Below, piece after piece: positions 1 to 11,745 of a stretch of DNA of 64,000 nt. The stretch is taken from contig JAQGDQ010000017.1 of assembly GCA_030141605.1 (NCBI GenBank), forward strand, positions 1,274,001-1,338,000. Direction: 5' to 3'. Both the position numbers and the translations under genes were made by a program. How positions within the stretch are numbered: position 1 is the first letter of the stretch; each line of letters starts with the position of its first letter. The stretch is from Tubiluchus corallicola. Taxonomy: Eukaryota > Priapulida > Priapulimorpha > Priapulimorphida > Tubiluchidae. The notes under the pieces were generated by a model, which worked only from the letters and a program-made list of their open reading frames with translations, made no database searches and had not been told where the DNA came from.

Positions 1-203
1 TTATTATAACCTAGATAATAATGATTTGTAAACTTTTTTACCAAGTTTTATTGGATGCAGTCAAACAAGTAAATTTAGCTCAAATTTAATATGACTTATA
101 CATGTTAATAGTTACTAAAATTATTAACATAAATTGTACCTGTCTTAAACCAAAGTTCTTGCTCATTTTATTGCATTATTTGCGATGCATTAAGCGTTTC
201 AAG

Positions 204-312
204 TGGTTGTCTGTTTTCCAAATTTCATTGTCAACGTTGTCAACTGTCGAACCAAAAATGTTTTATTATTATAATGTATCGGGTGTGTCTCTTCCACTTT
301 ATGTACCACAGG
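204..312 (+). CDS. CACNA2D: Probable upstream exon of CACNA2D (Cache region)
   Basis: The open frame reads ...KMFYYYNVSGVSLPLYVPQG, which resembles the Tyr-rich/Asn-Gly/Leu-Pro stretch before the second Cache strand of alpha-2/delta proteins. A donor at 313-314 (G|gtgacc) gives phase 1, exactly what the exon at 417 needs (its first two bases gt complete a Gly codon, giving PQ-G-DEDLVQ). The acceptor is uncertain: an AG at 202-203 is assumed. The donor is not a strong consensus. Confidence 0.5.
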
Positions 313-2322
313 GTGACCAATTTGATAATGTCTCATACACATTCAACAGCCTCAAGTCATTGTTTTGCTTCGGAAATCATTTGCGCTTATTAACTGTTTT
401 TCGTTTGTTTGTTTAGGTGATGAAGATTTGGTACAGAATCTGATGTGGGATCTTTCCGTCACCAAATTTGCTGATAAGCTTTGCCACATACGACGAAATA
501 CAGATGAGGTGTTAGGGAGTTTTGTAGCTACAAATGGTGGTCTCACTCGAGCTTGTCCATCAAGGTGTGTGACAATTTGTGATGCATTTGTCTATCCATT
601 GTTTTTTTTAAAATTGCATCCACTCACTTAAACTGTTTAACTTAAAATACTTCTAACTACAAGTGTTGTGTTTCTATAATATGTATTGCTATGTGGTAAT
701 GTTATAATGTGTGTTACTATGTGGTAGCATTATAATATATATTGTTGTGTGGTAGTGTTATAATATGTATTACTATGTGGTAGCGTTATAATATATATTG
801 TTATGTGGTAGCAAAATTTGGGGATTTTCACAGTTTTGAACAAATTGAATTTTTTTATCAAAAAGCCAGCATATAAAAAATTTGCTTAGAGAACATAAAT
901 CAACCCCAAATTGTAGGGTATATGGTGAAGTTGATCGGTGTACTGTTAATTCTAGAATGTTAAGTTTCTGGGGTGAATCGGCACAGGGGAAACTATAAAC
1001 TATCTATTATTTGGTTTAGTATATTAAACAATATGTATGTTAAAAGTACGTATAAATCAAAGTGACTTATGTCAGTTCGAAATATTTTAGATGTTAGTAG
1101 TGCAGAGTATGGTAGCCGATATTAACATAAAATGCTTTAAATCAGCCGCAGATTTAAGGCTGAGAGATATATTTAAACTCAGTTGGAGTAATAACGTTAA
1201 TATACTAGCCAATTGTGTTGTAGCTAGCGAATTATAAAGGTTGAATTAAAATTTGAAATGTGTTTAAATGTATAGGATCACACCAACACAGGAAGTCTTT
1301 CTAAGCATAAACTGCATAAACATAGCAGTCAAACTGCCCATTTCTGTTGATAAATTCAAATTTGACAAATACATAAGAGACGATATTGATGAAAGAATGT
1401 GTAATCTGTGTAGCTTGCAAAAGCAGGGTGATGAATTCCATTATGTGTTAATGTGTCTGTACTTCCAACATGCCAGGGAAATGTACACTAAAACATACTC
1501 TTGTAGGAGGCCTAATATCTTAAAGTATAAACAACTTTTTTTTCAACTAGTAAATCTAAGAAAGTAAACAATTTGGCAAAGTATGTTAGGGTTATAATGT
1601 CTGAATTTAGCTAGATTACTATAATTTTTGCTGCACTGTATGAGTTATATTGTTCTTACTTAATTGTTGTTATGTTCTCTCCACCCAAGGTGGCAGTAGA
1701 GATTTGAAATAAATCTGAATTTGAATTTGAATATATTGTTCTAAAACAAAAACATTTAAAACAACCGCATTTTCTTATTCTCTGCATTTAGTAAGCAAAT
1801 AAATTGAGTAAAATTGGTGATAGCTTTCATTGACTGCCTCTGTCAAAATCCATAAAATAGCAACAGTAAACACAGCTTTCTAAGCACATTATAGAGATTT
1901 TCATTTTTGTTGTTTCAGCTTCATTAGTGAACTAGAAGATGACAGTGATGTTCACAAAGCAAATTATTATCTACGAGCAGCTGTGGCTGATACGTTCCTG
2001 TATTTAACTGATTGGTCGGAAGTTGGCTGGAGTAACAGTAGCAGGGATGATGCGCCTACGCTTACGGTTGTAAAGTCTGTGAATATTGTACTTCCGTCTG
2101 ATCATAAATTCATCTCAGCAGGTATTATATTATATTATATTATATTATATTATATTATATTATATTATATTATATTATATTATATTATATTATATTATAT
2201 TATATTATATTATATTATATTATATTATATTATATTATATTATATTATATTATATTATATTATAATATATTATATTATATTATATTATATTATATTATAT
2301 TATATTATATTATATTATATTA

Positions 2323-2356
<34 letters not shown>

Positions 2357-5300
2357 TATTATTTTATTATTATATTATATTATTATATTATATTATATTA
2401 TATTATATTATATTATATTATATTATATTATATTATATTATATTATATTATATTATATTATATTATATTATATTATATTATATTATATTATATATTATAT
2501 TATATTATATTATATTATATCATATCATATTATATTATACATTGCGTTATGTTATGTTATGCTAGGTTACACTACTTTCAATACATCACATTACAGTCAA
2601 ATCTCAGTTTACCGGACCTCGCTTTTATGTATATCGGAAAATTCCAACAACATCTGGTTCGCTAAAAGTCCCGCACAATATGGACATAGTCTGTTATTTC
2701 GCTAGCTGACCGCTAGTTGGCGGGCCGTCACTTTCTTTACATCACGTATATCAGTGTAACCATGAGTATACGTCCATGTATAAAAAATATGGAGTCAATT
2801 ATGCGGAGTTATTTGAGTCAATAGCTTGCAGTTTTTATATGCTTTTGCATAGCCGCGGTCGGTGCTAGACATTTTTGAGACAATTAGACGATTGATTTTA
2901 CATTATCATGTGTCTAATACACGGCACCTACTGTACTAGTTTAGTAGAAAATGCGGACAATCAGCAAATTCGGACTGACTTGTCCCCACTTCCGTCCAGC
3001 AAAACAAGATATGAGTGCACTTACATTGCATTACATGCAAACTATCATGCTAACATTAAGGTTTTACGTTTTTAGAAATTATATATCTGAAATGAAAATA
3101 GATTGCTCTTAACTTAGATCTTTCATAAAAGCTAGCAATTATCTTTTTTTTGCATGGTATTCTAAATGTACTTGGTTCAATTTTTGTTTCATAAAACATT
3201 TTTGGCTTGTTTGTAGTGGTTGGTGCAAAAGTTTCTTCTGGATTTGTGGAAGATGTTCTCAATAAGGTTACTGAGTGTGATGACATTGACGAAGATTGCT
3301 ACCTGCTTGATGACGGAGGTTTTATCATTGCTTCGAACAGCTTTGATGACTTGGTATGATCTGTGCTCGATTGCACATTCTGCAATTTTATTTAAAAAAT
3401 GTTTATCAATTAATGGATGACTAGCAAAGGCCCCGCAAAACATTTGCATACAAATACGCTCATGATCAAAAATACGCGAACATCCTACCTAGTGTTCGTT
3501 TACTTACCTAAAGCAAAGCCAGCAGCAGCAGTTTTTACTAAGTTAAAGTTATAGGCAGAGTATAATTGATGACGTCAGAACAATGGCTTTGCGCCAGCAG
3601 TTTTCCAAGAGAAAATTGCCAAAAATGGAACATTTAATTAACTCGTCGGCACTCCTCTTGGTGGACGTATTCTAAAGCATGGCCCACACCATCGTGTAGC
3701 CCTGTTCTTGCTCTTTCTAAAGAGCCATATATCTCTTTTCAAGAGTCCCACCAGGCGCCACTAGAACGTTTCTTCTGCAGGCTGTTTGGTCAAAATTTCG
3801 AAAAAATCGCGAGTCGGGTCCAGGAAAACGCTGTGGCCCTCTCGCACATTCTAAATACACCTACTACATCCACAGTTGAACGGACTATCTATCCATAGCC
3901 AGCAGCAGCCATGGCCCATTCCCGTTCTCTAGAAATAAGAGGTATAAGTTTTGCAAAGAGGTTTTTCGCGCGGGTCCGATTCGAAAAATAACCCTCCAAT
4001 GGTACGACACTAGATCGAGACCTTTCGTTTGATATATAGATCGCCGCAAATGGCACCGTCGTCGGAGCTATAGCCTCGAAACTTATATATATATAACATA
4101 CCAGAGAAATTAATATATACGATACTTTACCTGCAAAAAATTATGTATATTTTTTATTATCAATGTGTACGTATTAAACAAAATTATGTATTACTTATTA
4201 TGGATTGCTAGTGTTGAGCGATAGTAATTTTTAAGTTCCTACATTGCTATTCTATTTGTCTTAGGCTGGTGTATTTATTGGCAAACAAGATCCATCACTT
4301 CTATTAGAAATGGTCAACAAAAGCGTGTATCAAATGTAAGTTATCAACCATTCTCTCAGTTATTTTTGCTTCTGTTTATAGTAAATGTTACTAAAGAAGT
4401 AGAAAGCTTTCTTTCTATGTCTATTTTGCATACAATGTAGTAAGTGTAATATGCTTCTGTCTACTCTGTATAGCATTGAAACATTGTAGACAGGTTGCAA
4501 AAATGTGGAATTGCAGATAAATAACAAATAAATCTTATCATTAATTTTTTACAAATCCCAGTTCATAATTGCAGGTAAAAGTGCTGAGAAAAATTGCATA
4601 AATTAAAACCCGAGTGTTAGCTTCTTGGTTAACTTCTTGTTTGTTTAAAGCAATGATTATGTTACGATAACTGAATAATTAATAATATTTTAATAATAAT
4701 ATTATTTTGCTTTACTAAATGTATAATGTCTGTAAACTACTAATGTGCATCACTAGATGACAGCACATAGTGTGTGCTCTGTAAAGATTGTTTACATGTG
4801 ACTGAAGTAGAACAGTGCTGTCATCTATAAACTCAGTTTTTAATTACGAAATTGCACTCATTTTTGCTGCAAGGTTTCAGGATTTTACTTCCTAAAAAGA
4901 TAACATGTATAAGTAATATGTTTTTTAGTTTTTAGGTTTTTCCAGTTATACTTTTAAAACATTAGCAAAATTAGTAATGCATGAAAGTATGAAATTAAGC
5001 AGTTTTTTTGTAATACTTCAGTCAAGAAGAGTATGATTTTCAAGCAGTCTGCAAAAAAGGATATCCCTTGGTCAACGCTGGATTAATGTCACTTAACGTT
5101 GTAAGTTGTTTTTGTTTTCCTTCATAAAGGTTGCATAGTTTTTATTCCACCCAAGGGTTGGAGTTGAAGTAACGCCACTAAGTAGTAATAAGGCATTAAC
5201 ATATTTTATCATATTAGCTATTACATACTCTTTCAGCTTTTGAGGAAGGCCGGGTCTCTGGGTTTATTTGTGTTTTTCGAGCCATTGTCACTCAAATTGG

Positions 5301-8300
5301 GCTTTCAGGCTGCCGTCTCAGGACGGCTCAGCCTTAATTGTGTACGTGGCCATGTAGTAAGGTGAGAAAATGGCCAAACGACTGGCTAGCCACTTATCCT
5401 CCTTGAGTGCTAAGGCTTAGATTATGTAAACAATAAGAATTAAATTACATGATAGCATACATCAGAAATAATTGTGCTCTTCAATGAGTACACAAAAATC
5501 TTAAAATGAAAATATTAATTGCAGTACTACTTTTAGTAATAAAGTATCTCAATGTTCCGTCAAGGGCATAGGACCATTCTTTTTCGATTAGCTCACCATA
5601 ATTGTTGTTATCTGTTTCTGTCTGAATTTGCATTAGCTTAAAGACGAAGAACAGGGCATTTTAAAGTACACCCCACAGAATTTTCCATACAGAGTTATGT
5701 TACTTTGCATTAAGCTTACCTGATTGAAAGGTTTATACAATTAGAAAAGAAAATTCTTAGTTTAAAATATTCGCACCACTTGGTCAAATGGCACTGTGGC
5801 ACCACTGATTCACCAAAAACACATTACTGATCTTATGATCATGTAAGTGATATAAAATTTCAAGACGAATTTCTTAAGCTTTATTTATGAAGAGGGTTTT
5901 CTTGTAAATCTGGGTATAAATATAAGAACTACGATTAGGCTTTATTATATTGTATTTTATTTAAGATATTTTTTAGTAATTTTATTTTAAGAACTATGAA
6001 TATTAGTTTGTCTTATAATATTTTTCAGCCAAGATTCGATGCTTCACACCTTCAGTGGTGGGCCAGCCAGGTGTTCACCACCACCATGAATTTTAACTTG
6101 TATGCTGCTGTCACTGGATGGTTACGACAGGTGTTTGCCACAGAGGGAGTGGAGCAGGTGGAGATGGAGTATCCACCAGGTGAAGAGGAGAGCTGTATTC
6201 AGCTTGACACACAGTATTATTTTGGAGAGAACAGTGCGGAGTACAGCGGTCAAGTAAACTGTACAGGGGCATTAAGGTAAACATTAGTTCCGCTTTAAAG
6301 GCAAAGAAAAGGCCATTTTAAAGTGTCCCATAAACCTTTTCACAGAATGTTATATTACTTAGCATTATGCTTGCCTGCTTGAAAGACTTACGAAACTTAA
6401 AAAGAAAATATTTTATAACTTAAGATGTTTTTGCCAACTGGTAAATTGTTACTGATTCGCCAAACCAGTATTCATCATTGACTCTATAAAAAACATATTA
6501 TTGATCCTATTGATAATATAAAGTAATTTGGTCTATTACTTAGTGATGAGTATGCTATGAATGCTCCGAGTATTCTTTCAAACGTAATACAATATTATCG
6601 AAACATGATTCAAGCGACTTACCGTCAGTATGGCTGCACCTATTAGTCATCACAGGAGTTTAAATTTTATACAGCATTACTGTTAATGCAAAGCTCTGTG
6701 TGCAATAAGGCAGTATGTAGGTGATACAAAATTTAAAAACGAATTGTTTTCTGTAAGTAAAGGGTTTTCTTGTACTTCAAATATGAGTGTAGGAAATAGT
6801 TTGCACAAAAAAAATTTCACAAAGTGCTTCTATTAGTATATTGAAGTGAGGCACTACGGTTGATATAAATGGTAATAATTATGAATGATAGTTATGAATG
6901 GGAATATGGCGCCAGTGAACGGATAGGTGACCCCTGTCCATTCTCACTCTGGGTATTTAGTAGGCCATCCTGACCGTCTGTTCAGCTCGTAGATGGAAAC
7001 TCTATTCACAACTGAAATGTGGCTGAGACAACTCTGCTGGTTTAGTGGCTTTACTTGAAGGCACAGCCTTGACAATCAGTCAGGTTCCAGCCTCACCATG
7101 AATATCCAATTGAGTAGGTTGCGTCGTAGAATGCTGAATTCCGCATTGCTGCGTACCTTTTTTATTTAAGTGTAATTTTTTTTATTTCTGTTGTGTCGAT
7201 TATTGTAATAGCTGGCCGAATGCAGTCAAATCAGTGAATGGTGATTTCAAATACTTTCAAAAATTCCACTATTGAAGTTAAATAAAGCTGAAGTTTGCCA
7301 GTCTTTATGTTAAATTCTAGCTTTTATTTTGTTTATCATCTTAATGATAGGTGAAATATATTTTGTATTGAAAGAAATAAGTAAAAATTTACTTAGCACT
7401 AAAATCAATACGTAAACTTAGAACTAAGATAACACTTTCATACTAGAGAGATTAGTTACTTCGGATAATAGGCTATCACTTAATGTAATTCTTGTTATTT
7501 TCTATAGATCATATAGAGCTATGCGTATCATGGATAGCAATCTGTTGTTTGTCGTTGCTCAAGTGCAGTCGGGATGCAACTGCGAAGACGACCCCATTTC
7601 CATTCTACCAAAAAGAGGTACTTTTCATTATTGCATGAATGCACCATTTGCTGTTCAGTAATTGTATTATTATATTCAATGGACTGTTAAATTAATTTGT
7701 GTTTCTTGACTTTCTTCTAATAGCTTAAACATTGATAAATTTTTTTTGAAAAAATTACGCCAGTACGTAAAAGAGAAAATAATAAAAAGCTTCCTCTGCC
7801 TGTACATTTATATACTTTTAATACCTAAAATTATGTCTGTTGTTCAACAACGTAGATGTTGATTTTTCAGGTGATGAATTGATTTTTTTATATCTAAACG
7901 GTTACTGTGAAAATAACTGTTTCTATCGGTGACATTATGTGTAGTAATTTTTCCCATGAGTGATACATGGCTAGTAATCTTGTTCTGTTTGCAGTGGAGG
8001 GTCCAGATAAATGTAGTGCACCAGCAAGATATAGAAGACGTCCTAACGGTTGCTATAGTTGGCATCCACAGGTTTGTGTAATGTCTTGTGTGTTATTTAA
8101 AATTCTATAAACATGAATGTTTCATTTGTCATCTTTTTTCGGTGCTGTTTTGTACAGTAGTCACTGCTTAATAAAACCACGTGAAACAAGAACTTAAGTA
8201 ATGGCGGGCGTGCCATTGACGACATCACAAACTAACATAATTTTCAACTGCAAAAGTATTCCGCATGCGTGTTGCACGTGTTTGTGAAAGCGAAAATTTA

Positions 8301-9145
8301 AGTACATTGGTACTGTAAGATATTCAGTGTGTTGTACTAAAACTAGGCAAGTTTTAAGATAAAAAATTTTCAAATTTCGAATTTACCGCTGTGCTCACGC
8401 AGTACATATGCAGTACGTCAGAACCGAGCACATCTGAACTGAGTGGAACAGCACCTATTTTTTGTGCAACGCATTTCCAAAATGCACACGCCAATGCCCG
8501 TCTAACTAGCGAATGGTGAAATGCATGTAACAGGGAGGAACTAGTAACGTGAATGTCAAATTGTGTTTCTGTTGTAATAATTGTTTCATTTTTGAGAAAA
8601 AATAGTGTTTTCTTTCAATATTTTAAAGAGTGGATTGTTTTGACCTACAGTTTAAGAATGGGTCCGCTTTTGCTTTAAGAGTGTGCTGAAGCTCGTCAAT
8701 GAATGGATAGGTAATCTCTGATTTCGAAAGTTGCTTTGCGCAATTTCTTTGGCCATACTGATTCTAGCTAGTGACATCATAGGAAAAGGCTGTATTCACA
8801 TCTAATCAAGGCTAGTACTCCTCTGCTGGTTTAGTGTCTCTTCTAGAGGCATTCTTTGATAGTAAACAAGGTGCCACACACATCAACGTTGAATTATCCA
8901 TGCTGTTTAATGTTAGATTCTGGTTTCAAACATTTTTCTTCATCAGTTTTGTATAGGAGGTTTTATCAATTTTTCTTCTTCGAATTATTTATTTGGTGCA
9001 GAATTTTGCTATTTATTTTATTTTAGCAAGTTTTTATTTTTTACAGGAAGATGCTACAATGTGCGGTGGCAGCAGTGCTGTACAAGCCCCGGTAGCTGTT
9101 GTATTATTATTAATAGTTACAGTTGTCACATTCGGCATTGGGTGA
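204..9145 (+). CDS. CACNA2D: Voltage-gated calcium channel alpha-2/delta subunit, C-terminal part (5' end outside window)
   Basis: Extracellular auxiliary subunit that traffics and tunes Cav1/Cav2 channels. Exons read: ~204-312 (start uncertain), 417-564, 1919-2121, 3217-3353, 4265-4335, 5022-5100, 6029-6276, 7508-7617, 7995-8071 and 9047-9145; all carry AG/GT borders and compatible phases. Family hallmarks: GSFVATNGGLTRACPS (Cache-like region), VADTFLYLTDWSEV, DCYLLDDGGFIIASN, QEEYDFQAVCKKG, LQWWASQVFTTTMN, a Cys-rich stretch with GCNCEDD, then CGGSS followed by a ~20-residue hydrophobic tail (VAVVLLLIVTVVTFGIG) ending at TGA. That tail fits the C-terminal signal for GPI anchoring known for alpha-2/delta proteins. 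The VWA/MIDAS domain lies upstream of the window. Which vertebrate paralogue (1-4) is closest cannot be decided. Family assignment is firm; the first exon is the weak point. Confidence 0.93.
672..812. repeat. 28-bp minisatellite, about 5 copies
   Basis: Units of the type GTTATAATATGTATTACTAT plus GTGGTAGC follow one another with small changes inside a CACNA2D intron. Confidence 0.8.
1268..1735 (+). mobile_element. Non-LTR retrotransposon (LINE) 3' fragment
   Basis: An open frame (1268-1567) ends in a CCHC-like C-terminal module, CNLCSLQKQGDEFHYVLMC, with the Cys-x2-Cys...Gly-Asp-Glu-x-His...Cys pattern seen after the reverse transcriptase of many LINEs. It is followed by about 170 bp of 3' UTR and a tail of repeated TGAATT units with an AATAAA (near 1708-1735), typical of CR1/L2/Jockey-like 3' ends. 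It is 5'-truncated and lies in a CACNA2D intron. Confidence 0.7.
2122..2540. repeat. (TATAT)n pentanucleotide microsatellite
   Basis: About 420 bp of TTATA/ATATT pentamers, interrupted by a TTA-trinucleotide patch near 2320-2350 and ending in degenerate TATCA/GTTAT units. It begins directly at the donor of the CACNA2D exon ending at 2121. An open frame runs through it only because the pentamer avoids stop codons in that phase. Confidence 0.97.
2595..2780. mobile_element. Pogo/Tigger-like DNA transposon end
   Basis: The sequence starting CAGTCAAATCTCAGTTTACC resembles Tigger/pogo terminal repeats (CAGTCAAACCTCGGTTTACCGG-type) preceded by TA. The matching right end was not found, so this is probably a truncated copy. 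Confidence 0.4.
2785..2933. mobile_element. Partial copy of the CAGTAGGTGCCGC MITE
   Basis: Shares GAGTCAATTATGC, TTATTTGAGTCAAT and the terminal CGGCACCTACTG|TA with the copies at 30195-31909 and 44461-45227. Only one end is present. Confidence 0.6.
3424..4090. mobile_element. GC-rich insert of unknown class in a CACNA2D intron
   Basis: About 670 bp whose base composition is clearly richer in G+C than the flanking intron, with repeated CCAGCAGCAGC runs (near 3520 and 3900) and a TATATATATA stretch at its right edge. No open frame, terminal repeats or known domain could be seen. It looks like an inserted element but is unclassified. Confidence 0.35.
5225..5410. repeat. GC-richer intronic segment, possibly SINE-like
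   Basis: A compact ~185-bp block (GAGGAAGGCCGGGTCTCTGG to CACTTATCCTCCTTGAG) stands out from the AT-rich intron. No A/B box pair was convincing. Confidence 0.25.
5636..5860. repeat. Dispersed repeat family R3, copy 1
   Basis: Shares a series of segments (TTAAAG...GGCATTTTAAAGT, TTACTTTGCATTAAGCTTAC, TTGAAAGG, CACCACTGATTCACCAAAAA) in the same order with copies at 6294-6510 and 43316-43525. Confidence 0.7.
6294..6510. repeat. Dispersed repeat family R3, copy 2
   Basis: Starts a few bases after the CACNA2D donor at 6277; co-linear with 5636-5860 (GGCCATTTTAAAGTGTCCC, TTACTTAGCATTATGCTTGC, TTGAAAGACTTACG). Confidence 0.7.
7025..7115 (+). mobile_element. tRNA-like SINE head (CTCTGCTGGTTTAGTGGC family)
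   Basis: An A-box-like TGGTTTAGTGGC is followed 40 bp later by a B-box-like GGTTCCAGCCTC. Related sequences occur at 8816-8890, 23547-23615 and 63252-63345, so this is a dispersed family. Confidence 0.5.
8157..8200. mobile_element. Single terminal repeat of the CAGTAG..TTAATAAAACCAC MITE
   Basis: CAGTAGTCACTGCTTAATAA plus AACCAC matches the terminal repeats of the complete copy at 61118-62034. No partner end was found nearby. Confidence 0.5.
8816..8890 (+). mobile_element. Degenerate SINE copy, same family
   Basis: TCCTCTGCTGGTTTAGTGTC followed by TCTAGAGGCATTCTTTGATA matches the head at 7025-7115 without a recognisable B box. Confidence 0.4.
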
Positions 9146-10434
9146 CAGCTTGATTTCAGGTTACTAATGTGAACTGTGCTTTAGATGGAAAACAGACAGC
9201 TGTGACTGATCCTGTGGTGAGACAGCAACTATTTTGAAATGCTTGGTACAAAAAGTACAAAAAGGTGCCGTCTTCTGGAAGTTTCTGATGAGTAAGTCCA
9301 GTAAGATGACAGGTTTTTGGTCAAGTTGTGTAATAAGTGCAATGGTATTTTACATTATTCGCTTTTGAATAATGAAATAACAAATTTTTTATTGATTTAA
9401 AGTTTTTGAATTGAGGCTGCCCAAAGTGTTGTAGTTCATGTGTAAACTCTAAAAAAATTTAATTTTTAGTGCAAAATCTCTTAGTGTTAGCAAATTATCT
9501 TAATCGTAAAACTCATAGGCACACTTTTTTGTCTTTGTTTCTGGGCTTGCATGCATAATTTATTAAAAACTTAATTTTGTTAAAAATTTTATCACTGCTA
9601 ATTGAAAGAGAAGAGCACAATGCTTTAAAGTGATAAAATTTGTGCATGGAACTTGCCTGACATTAATTCTAGTCACCATATTGTCTGTATATATATTTGA
9701 GTGTATTTTATGTATTTATACGTATGTCGAATGCTGGTAATATGATTTCTATAGGAAGCATATTTTTTCCTAAAATTTTGTGATAACAATGATTAATTAC
9801 ATGATATTTATTATAAGCATGTTCAGGATTTTAGAAAATCATCGTAGCATAATTTTTGTTAAAAGCGAAATCATGTTGTCAAGATTCAGCTGTACATTGT
9901 CATATGTAACTAAAATTTCTAGTGTGGTTGAGGTTAGTCTGTTATAAGTGCTGTAGTAAAATGTGTACAAAATGTTGTGTTTTAGTTAAGGGTTGCTATA
10001 TATTTTTATAGTTTGCTTTTAATGAGGTTGGGCGACATATCTTCAACCGTATTTATATGAATTACAGTATTTTCCAACACTAACGACCTTGTTTCGTTTA
10101 ATAAAAACAATTTTACGAGTTAAAAGCAATATGATAACTTTTAACAACTGGTATTGCTTCCTGCCAGATATAAACAACAGATGTAAAATTTCTTTATATG
10201 TACAGTGTGTTAATAATGTACATAAAACGTTAGTATTTGATAAAATAAGTATTCCAAAAAGTGCAAATTTATACTTTTTTATTAAATTGAAAATTTTGGT
10301 AAAGTTTCTTGATCGGGACTTTCATTAGGTGCTTAAGTTTTCTGCATTTCGCTTAGCAATTTAACAGTATTACTATGCGTCTCTTTAGCCTGTATGATAT
10401 TTGTGAATTATATACAAATGTTTTATCAAATAAA
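9146..10434 (+). other. CACNA2D 3' UTR (inferred)
   Basis: AT-rich sequence without a convincing open frame between the CACNA2D stop codon and the first AATAAA that looks credible (10429-10434). A short frame at 10089-10328 has no recognisable features. The exact 3' end is inferred. Confidence 0.5.
10429..10434 (+). terminator. Candidate polyadenylation signal of CACNA2D
   Basis: AATAAA 1.28 kb after the stop. A second AATAAA occurs at 10577-10582. Neither is proven. Confidence 0.4.
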
Positions 10435-11344
10435 CTTTCATATCAAAACTAAAGTATTACAAGCTAGCCATTTATCAAAATATTGAAGCTATCAAATTCA
10501 AAGTATGGACAATAATTATGCAGCTTGTATTCACATTTAAAGGGCCATGAGCCCATAATGCTTCCTTTTGTACACTAATAAATGGCACCATGTGTAGTGC
10601 TTTTGCACAGTGCACAAGAACAAAATTTCAGTGAAATATGATAAGTACAAATGTTGTCAAATGTCATCATTGTTTTAATTTGCAATTTTTATTGCCTGTT
10701 GAAATTATATGAAAGAATATTTTTCAAAATTTAGACCAAAATGCGAAGCATTGGGTCAGTCGCTTATTGAGTTTTTTCTGCCAAATTGCCTGATGTCATT
10801 TAGAACACCATTTGACCATTGCTGTGTATCCGTTTTTCATAGTAATTTCGAATACATAGTAGCTGTATTGTGACGTCACAATATAAATACTGGCTAAAAA
10901 CTTATGTCATGAACAATGAGAGCAAGACTGGCCTCACAGCGAAATAGGCTCTTTATAGAATTACTTTACACTGTAACTAAGTAATCAGTCAGATTGCTGT
11001 TGTACGAAATGCACCCGGGCTTTCGTTTATTAATTACGGACTATTTTGCATGTTGCAAATACACAGTTATTCTTTTGTGTTCATTGTGGTGTTAACTTAT
11101 TATCAGATACTTTCATGTTGTTATTTGCAATAATTTTTAATAGTTCTTATAGTGGTAGCCTGTATGCAACATGTGTCATGAAAATTCTGTTATTAGAGAC
11201 TTGTACTACGTGCCTATATAGAGATTATCATACCTTAATACATCATATTATATAATGCTAAACTTTAGTTGTTTATTGTACAGCAATATTTTGTGTTACA
11301 CTGTACCTTGCATTTGAAGCAAGAATGAACTGCTCAAGATTAAT
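10435..11344. other. Intergenic DNA without recognised features
   Basis: AT-rich; a 69-codon frame at 11046-11255 has no family features. Nothing supportable was found here. Confidence 0.5.
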
Positions 11345-11745
11345 TCCCCAAAGTTAAGCGCCAATTCTCCAAAGTGAAGCACCAGAATGTAGGGGGGTTA
11401 GTCCAGGGAAAAGTTAAGCGCTAGTTCTCCAAAGTGAAGCATCAGTTCTACAAAGGGAAGCATCAGAATGTAGGGGGGTTAGTCCAGGGGAAAGTTAGGC
11501 ACTAGTTCTCCACAGTGAAACAGCAGGGAATGGGGGGATGGGGTTAGTCCAGAGGTAAGTTAAGCAGTAGTTCTCCAAAGTGAGACAGCAGGGAATAGGG
11601 GGGAGGGGGTTAAGCCAGAGGTAAGTTAAGCACTAGTTCTCCAAAGTGAAACAGCAGGGAATAGGGGTTAGTCCAGAGGCAAGTTGAGCAGCAGCTCTCC
11701 AGTGTGAAGCACCAGGGTATAGCAGGGTTAGTCCAGGGGTATGTT
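11345..11745. repeat. G-rich minisatellite, ~65-70-bp unit, about 6 copies
   Basis: Repeated order: GTTAAGCGCTAGTTCTCCAA, AGTGAAGCA or AGTGAAACAGCAG, a run of 4-6 G, GGGTTAGTCCAG. The later copies carry long G tracts (GGGGGGATGGGG; GGGGGGAGGGGG). The array lies downstream of CACNA2D. Confidence 0.85.

Noticed and set aside
1983-2705. 240-codon open frame through the ATATT repeat
   Set aside because: Its first part is a real CACNA2D exon, but past 2121 it is only translated microsatellite.
5996-6028. Upstream ATG extending the exon at 6029
   Set aside because: It precedes the acceptor TTTTTCAG; the exon is internal and is entered by splicing.
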